Positions 59,614-64,000 of a stretch of 64,000 nucleotides of DNA are shown here, in pieces. The notes under the pieces are model-generated. The model saw nothing but the letters and a program-made list of their open reading frames with translations. It made no database searches and was not told the origin of the DNA. Location of the stretch: contig JBBMNZ010000030.1 of the NCBI GenBank assembly GCA_037954325.1, forward strand, positions 10,550,501 through 10,614,500. Reading direction: 5' to 3'. The stretch comes from Fistularia commersonii (taxonomy: Eukaryota > Chordata > Actinopteri > Syngnathiformes > Fistulariidae). The stretch's first letter is position 1; each line of letters starts with the position of its first letter. The position numbers and the translations under genes are program-made.

Positions 59614-60271
59614 CAGATGTGCACAAAATAGTTGGTACCCTTCCATCGAAGAAAGAAAAAACACAATGGTCGCTGAAATAACTTAAAACTGACAAAAGTA
59701 ATCAAAATGTACAGATAATTAACAAAAAAAAAATTAGACATTTCTTTTGAACTGTGGTTCAATAGAATGATTAAAAAACTAAATTATCTAACTGGCCTTG
59801 ACAAAAATGATCGTACCCCTTAAAGACTGAAAATAATAGGACCATGGGACATGTTAAAATAAGTGTCATGTAATTAGCATCACATCTTCAAACTTGAATC
59901 AGTGGATGCCTGGTCAAAGAAATAAGTTTTCACTTTACTGTTCGGTAACATGTTGTGTACCAGACTGAAAATGAACAATAGAAAGCCAAGGAGAGAGTTG
60001 TCACATGAGTTTAGAAAGAAAGTTATAGAACATGAAAATAAAAAAGTCGAGGCTATTTTTCCAAAGGTGAAGATCCTTGTGACTGCACGTACTTGTACGT
60101 GGCCACAAGAGGAACAGCAATGACAGGTTGAAGACACACAAATACAAAGACTAATCAATGAATCTATAATTCTAAAGAGATGAGGCCAACTCCAGTTTCA
60201 AATCACACAATCTGTTGCTGTTGAGCAAAAGTGTACTTAAAGGAAGATGTTCAGAGGACACCTCTATTGAA

Positions 60272-60480
60272 AGCTGCCTTAGTCTGCTCCAAAGTTATTG
60301 GCCAACCCCTCAGACCTCTCTCCTGCTTCAATGTCAGTCAAATATAAAAAACAACCCCCCCCCTCACTGAGTGCAATTAATGCTGCTCATGATATATTTA
60401 TTAAGTAAATGCAGAGCAAGCATAACTCAAATTTTGCACAATTTTGTATAGTAATTTATATATATAATATTATGTTATGT

Positions 60481-60529
<49 letters not shown>

Positions 60530-60659
60530 TTCTATTCTTATTATGTATTATTCTTTTTTTCAATTTTATTCTTGATGTTCACAATTTTGATGCTGCTATC
60601 CCATGTGCCCCACAATTGCCCGTCGGGGACAAATAAAGTATTTCTGAATCTGATTCTGA
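60272..60659 (+). mobile_element. Insertion in the Tc1 element, ending in a LINE 3' tail
   Basis: Transposase coding stops at ctattgaaa and resumes at aaaaaggaagactagaattt. The intervening segment has a (TA)n microsatellite (60486-60526) and ends with acaattgcccgtcggggaca, an AATAAAGT motif and repeated TCTGAT, as in LINE 3' tails. Confidence 0.65.
60486..60526 (+). repeat. (TA)n dinucleotide microsatellite
   Basis: About 20 TA units inside the insertion. Confidence 0.95.
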
Positions 60660-61654
60660 TAGAAAAAGGAAGACTAGAATTTGGCAAAAAACATATTGAC
60701 AAGCCACAAAGCTTCTGGACAGATGAGAAAACTGCAGCTTTTTGACCGGCCGCATCAGCTCTATTTTTACAAACCAAAAGATGACGTAAACAAAGAAGCC
60801 TGTACCACTTGTGCAACATGGAGGAGGCGTAGTCATGTTCTGGGCTACTTTAATGCAGCCTGATACAGGGTGGCTTGAATCTGTGCAGTGTACAATTAAA
60901 TCTCAAGACTATCCAAGCATTCTGGAGTGAAAGGTGCAACCCAGTGTCAAAAAGTTTGGTCTGAGTTGCACGCCATGGGTCCACCAACGGGATAATAACC
61001 CAAAACACAAAACTAAATCACTCACGAATGGAAAGAACTAAGTGACTGTTCTGAAGTGGCCTTACATTAAAACCTATTGAGAAACTGTGGGATGAGCGGG
61101 GAATTGCTGGACTGCAAGTGGACTGGGTTAGGGTTAAAAAACCATAGGAGGCATACGAAGCAGGCCAAAATAGCCGTCTCTAGGTGCAGAAGTATCATTT
61201 AGAGTTACAGAAAACACTCGATTGCAGTGATTACCAAATCGGTTGTGCAACTAAATATTAAGTTTAGCATACAATCATTTTTGGCCAAGTCAGTTTTCAG
61301 TTTTATCAGGTTGTTTTTCAAATCATTCTTGAACCATAATTCAAAAGCAATGTCTGTCCATTAGATGATTTTCTGTCAATATTTACTATTTCTTTTGTAA
61401 GTTTCAAGTTATTTCAGTGGTCATTGGGTTTTCTTAACAGAAGGGTACCACCATCCACATGTGTACCATCCACATGTGTAAGTATCAGCAGTACATCAGG
61501 AACTGCGCTTTTTTACATTTATGTTACATGTGTCAGGAGCCTTGCATTTCAACACAACAGAGCCAAGAACTCAGGCAAGTCAAAGGGAGGCGAATATGCT
61601 TTATGATTAACTCTGTACGGTCCTTAAACATCCATATTTTAACAATTTACTAGA

Positions 61655-63215
61655 CATCAGCCCTGGAGTTGCTCAGCATTAACATCAGACCTGTCTGAAT
61701 GCCATGACAGTCCTCTCAGTGGTCTATATACCACCAGAGGTTGAGAAATCACAAGCCCTGGATAAACTGTTTAGGATTTTCAATTGCAATGAAAAAAAAC
61801 CCACATGCTACTTTTATAATTTTTGGGGACTTCAACAGAGCTAATACGAAGAGGTTTCTGTCAAAATAGCATTAGGACATCTCCCATCCCACCAGGTAGA
61901 TCAATGCTACACTCCATTCAAAGACCACTGTAAAACCCTACCCTGCCCTGCTTTTGGAGAGGCAGATCCCCATGCCGACCTGCCGCTGCCAATATACAAA
62001 TTAAGGCTCAAAAAGAAAAGAAAAAAAAAAAAAAAAAAACAAAAAAAACAGATCCCTGGGCTGAAGAGGTCTTATAGGACTGCTTCACAGCATCTGACTG
62101 GCAGATTTTTGAGGAAGAAGCTGACGATAATATCAGTGAGTACAGAGTCTCTGTTATAGGTTATATCAGTTAGTGCATTGATGACATTAAACCCAATACT
62201 TCCATCTGCACTTACTGAAATCAAAAACCATGGATAGGGCCAGACATTTAAGTTAAACTTACAGTGCAAACCTCTGCCTTTAACTTTGGGAACCTTGAGT
62301 CTTACCAAGCATCAAATATGATCTTTGAAAATCCATCACGCACATCATATCCTGTCTAAATAACTTTTGCCCTGTAGTACTGACATCAGTCATCATGAAG
62401 TGGTTTGAGCACATAGTCAAAGGCTACATTTGAGCCTCCCTCCCTGATAACCTGGACCCATACAGTTTGCTGATAGAGCAAACAGGCCTACAGATGATGC
62501 CATTTCTCTGGTGGTACACACTGCTCTAAACCACCTCTACAGGGGAAACATCTGTAAGAATGCTTTTCATTTGCTTCAGCACAGTATTAAATACAATCAT
62601 TCACTCCAAGCTGGTCTAAAAGCTCACTAATCTAGGTCTGGATATCTCCATCTGCAGATGGATATTTGACTTCCTGACCATAGGTCACAGGTGGAGAGAA
62701 TTGGCTTCCACTTCACCTCCACTTTGGTCCTCAACACTGGGAAACCACAAGGCTGTGTCCTCAGCTCCCTCTTGTACTCCCTGCTTACCCATGATATACC
62801 CCTAGCCAGAGCTTAAATTCAATATTTTAAGTTTTCTAGCAACATAACCACCATGGGCCTCATCATATACAATGATGAGAACACCTTTATAGAGGAGGCC
62901 AAAATATTGGTTAGCTGGTGTAAGCAGAACATGTGTCTGAATGTCAGTAAAACAAATGAGATGAAAGCAGACTATTGGTAACACCTCACCAACCACATTG
63001 GCAATGACAAGTTAAAAAGGGTCAGTCGCTTTAAATTCCTTTGAGTCTACATCTCAGAAGAATTTAAAGGTCACTACACACAGAAACTGTGCTCAGGAAA
63101 GCTTATGAGAAACAATATTTCTTAAAGAGGTTGAGGAAGTTTGGCATGAATACCAACAGGTACCGCAACTTCTATAAGTGCACAATTGCGAGCCTGTCGA
63201 CTGGCTGTATCACAG
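61655..63215 (+). mobile_element. L2/CR1-group LINE, endonuclease and RT remnants
   Basis: Plus-strand scraps in order: VVYIPPEVEKSQALDKLF (endonuclease, about 61717-61770), KDHCKTLPCPAFGEADPHAD (61920-61980), then after an A-rich insertion (about 62011-62050) LTSVIMKWFEHIVKG (62381-62425), LPDNLDPYSL (62440-62470), FDFLTIGHRWRELASTSPPL (about 62665-62725), TGKPQGCVLSSLLYSLLTHD (62739-62795) and a C-terminal KRLRKFGMNTNRYRNFYKCT (63129-63186). Many stops. Continues after the nested fragment at 63666. Confidence 0.8.
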
Positions 63216-63664
63216 TGGGAACTTCTCCAGTCTCTTCTTCTTCTTCTCCTCCTTTTGGCTTTTCCCTTCAGGGGTCCCCACAGCGAATCAACCCTCTCCA
63301 TCTAACCCAATTCTTGGAATCCTCACTCACATAAACTCCCTTCCTATCCTCTCTCACATCGTCCATATATCTTCTCTTTGGTCTTCCTCGAGACCTCGTG
63401 CCGACTCTACCAATATATTCACTACCCCTCCTCCATGTATGACCGAACAATCTCAGTCTGGCTTCTCTGACCTCTCCAAAAAATATAACATGTGCTGTTC
63501 CTCTGATAGACTCATTCCTGATCCTATCCATCCTGGTCACTCCCAAAGAGAACTTTGGCATCTTCATCTCTGCCTCCTGTCTTTTCGTCATCGTAACTGC
63601 TTCCAGACCATAGAGCATTGCTGGCCTCTCCACAGTATTGTACACCTTCTCCAATCACAGCCAG
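63216..63664 (-). mobile_element. RTE-like LINE B-family 3' fragment nested in the L2-type LINE
   Basis: The minus-strand frame 63654-63268 is open for 128 codons: KVYNTVERPAMLYGLEAVTM, TKRQEAEMKM, FSLGVTRMDRIRNESIRGTA, VREARLRLFGHTWRRGSEYI, SRGRPKRRYMDDVREDR and a final IRCGDP-stop. It is the C-terminal end of the same RT family as 19085-20062 and better preserved, so probably the youngest insertion of that family here. Confidence 0.87.
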
Positions 63665-63665
63665 A

Positions 63666-63880
63666 AAAAAAACGACACGGCACATCATCAGCGACTCCCA
63701 TATTTCAAGACATCTACCATAGCCTGCACAGCATTCATCAAAACCACAGCCATCCAGCACATTAACTTTTCTGCTTGTTACCATCTGGTAGATGGTAGAG
63801 GAGACTATACACACCAAATAACTGAAAGCTTTTATGATCAGGCTGTCAGGCTCCTTAACGCATCATAAACTGTTTAAGGC
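63666..63880 (+). mobile_element. L2/CR1-group LINE, C-terminal remnant
   Basis: Plus-strand pieces DIYHSLHSIHQNHSHPAHQLF, ACYHLVDGRGDYTH and FYDQAVRLLNAS-stop match the end of L2-type RT proteins (LLPSGRRYR...FFPQAVRLLN). It is the continuation of 61655-63215 beyond the nested fragment. Confidence 0.75.
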
Positions 63881-64000
63881 ACCGTACTAACCTCATATTG
63901 TCACGCAAAAATGTATACATTCACACACTATAAATGTTTAAACTCTTAATTTTAGCTTCGGACCTTGAACATGTATATGGCAAAGTGTATTTTAACATAT

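Larger units (their letters stand above)
59614..61465 (+). mobile_element. Tc1-like element with double inverted repeats, interrupted
   Basis: Outer inverted repeats: 59633-59690 against 61401-61450 (tggtacccttc..., caatggtc-ctgaaataactt). Inner inverted repeats: 59790-59821 against 61265-61292 (aactggcc-tgacaaaaatga). This is the IR/DR arrangement of fish Tc1 elements. Transposase is in scraps on plus: the DNA-binding part at about 59990-60270 (AKERVVT-EFRKKVIEHENKKV-like) and RLEFGKKHIDKPQSFWTDE at about 60670-60725, then decayed sequence. A segment at about 60272-60659 interrupts it. Ends are approximate to about 10 bp. Confidence 0.82.

Noticed and set aside
1..64000. CRISPR arrays, operons, bacterial promoters or phage genes
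   Set aside because: Tandem arrays present are simple microsatellites without spacers; gene structure is eukaryotic throughout.

Overview
This window is nuclear DNA from a teleost fish, probably a spiny-rayed (percomorph-type) species. It has split genes with GT-AG introns, long microsatellites and dense, decayed transposable elements of classic fish families. No bacterial, phage, plasmid or CRISPR features are present. Two real protein-coding genes can be supported, both on the minus strand and both partial.

The first is a phosphatase-and-actin-regulator gene, phactr4. Twelve coding exons lie between 57601 and 38527 and form a single open frame of about 1,045 residues ending in the family's FHRP-stop C-terminus. 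The initiator exon was not found and is either beyond the right edge or too short to recognise. The second is exon 1 of a delta-type opioid receptor, oprd1 (6797-7044). It runs from the MEP start to the end of transmembrane helix 1 and a splice donor, with a TATA box upstream; the other exons lie off the left edge. Human PHACTR4 and OPRD1 lie close together in the same orientation on chromosome 1p35, so the pair is conserved synteny, with the genes that separate them in human missing here.

Layout. 1-6.3 kb is probable oprd1 intron 1 with a short inverted-repeat element, penta- and tetranucleotide repeats and a local duplication next to exon 1. 7-13.5 kb holds oprd1 exon 1, then remnants of an RTE-like LINE carrying a solo LTR. 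15.8-20.4 kb has an LTR-like block and a second RTE-like LINE, with a foldback element inserted in it. 22-29.7 kb contains a tRNA-Ala-like SINE head, a perfect palindrome, a 476-bp tandem duplication and a hAT remnant. 34.3-37 kb is a third LINE family interrupted by a Rex1-like LINE. 38.5-57.6 kb is phactr4, whose introns hold three hAT elements, two with perfect 8-bp target-site duplications and one with matching 8-bp flanks and poorer termini, plus a dead Tc1 copy and a foldback repeat. 59.6-64 kb contains a Tc1-like element with long double inverted repeats and an L2/CR1-type LINE interrupted by an RTE fragment.

The most unusual feature is in phactr4. One 1,215-nt exon encodes a run of about 250 residues rich in Arg, Asp, Glu and Lys, built partly from a 24-bp tandem repeat. 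The first of the usual three C-terminal RPEL repeats has also lost its core. No novel defence, toxin or operon-like system is visible.
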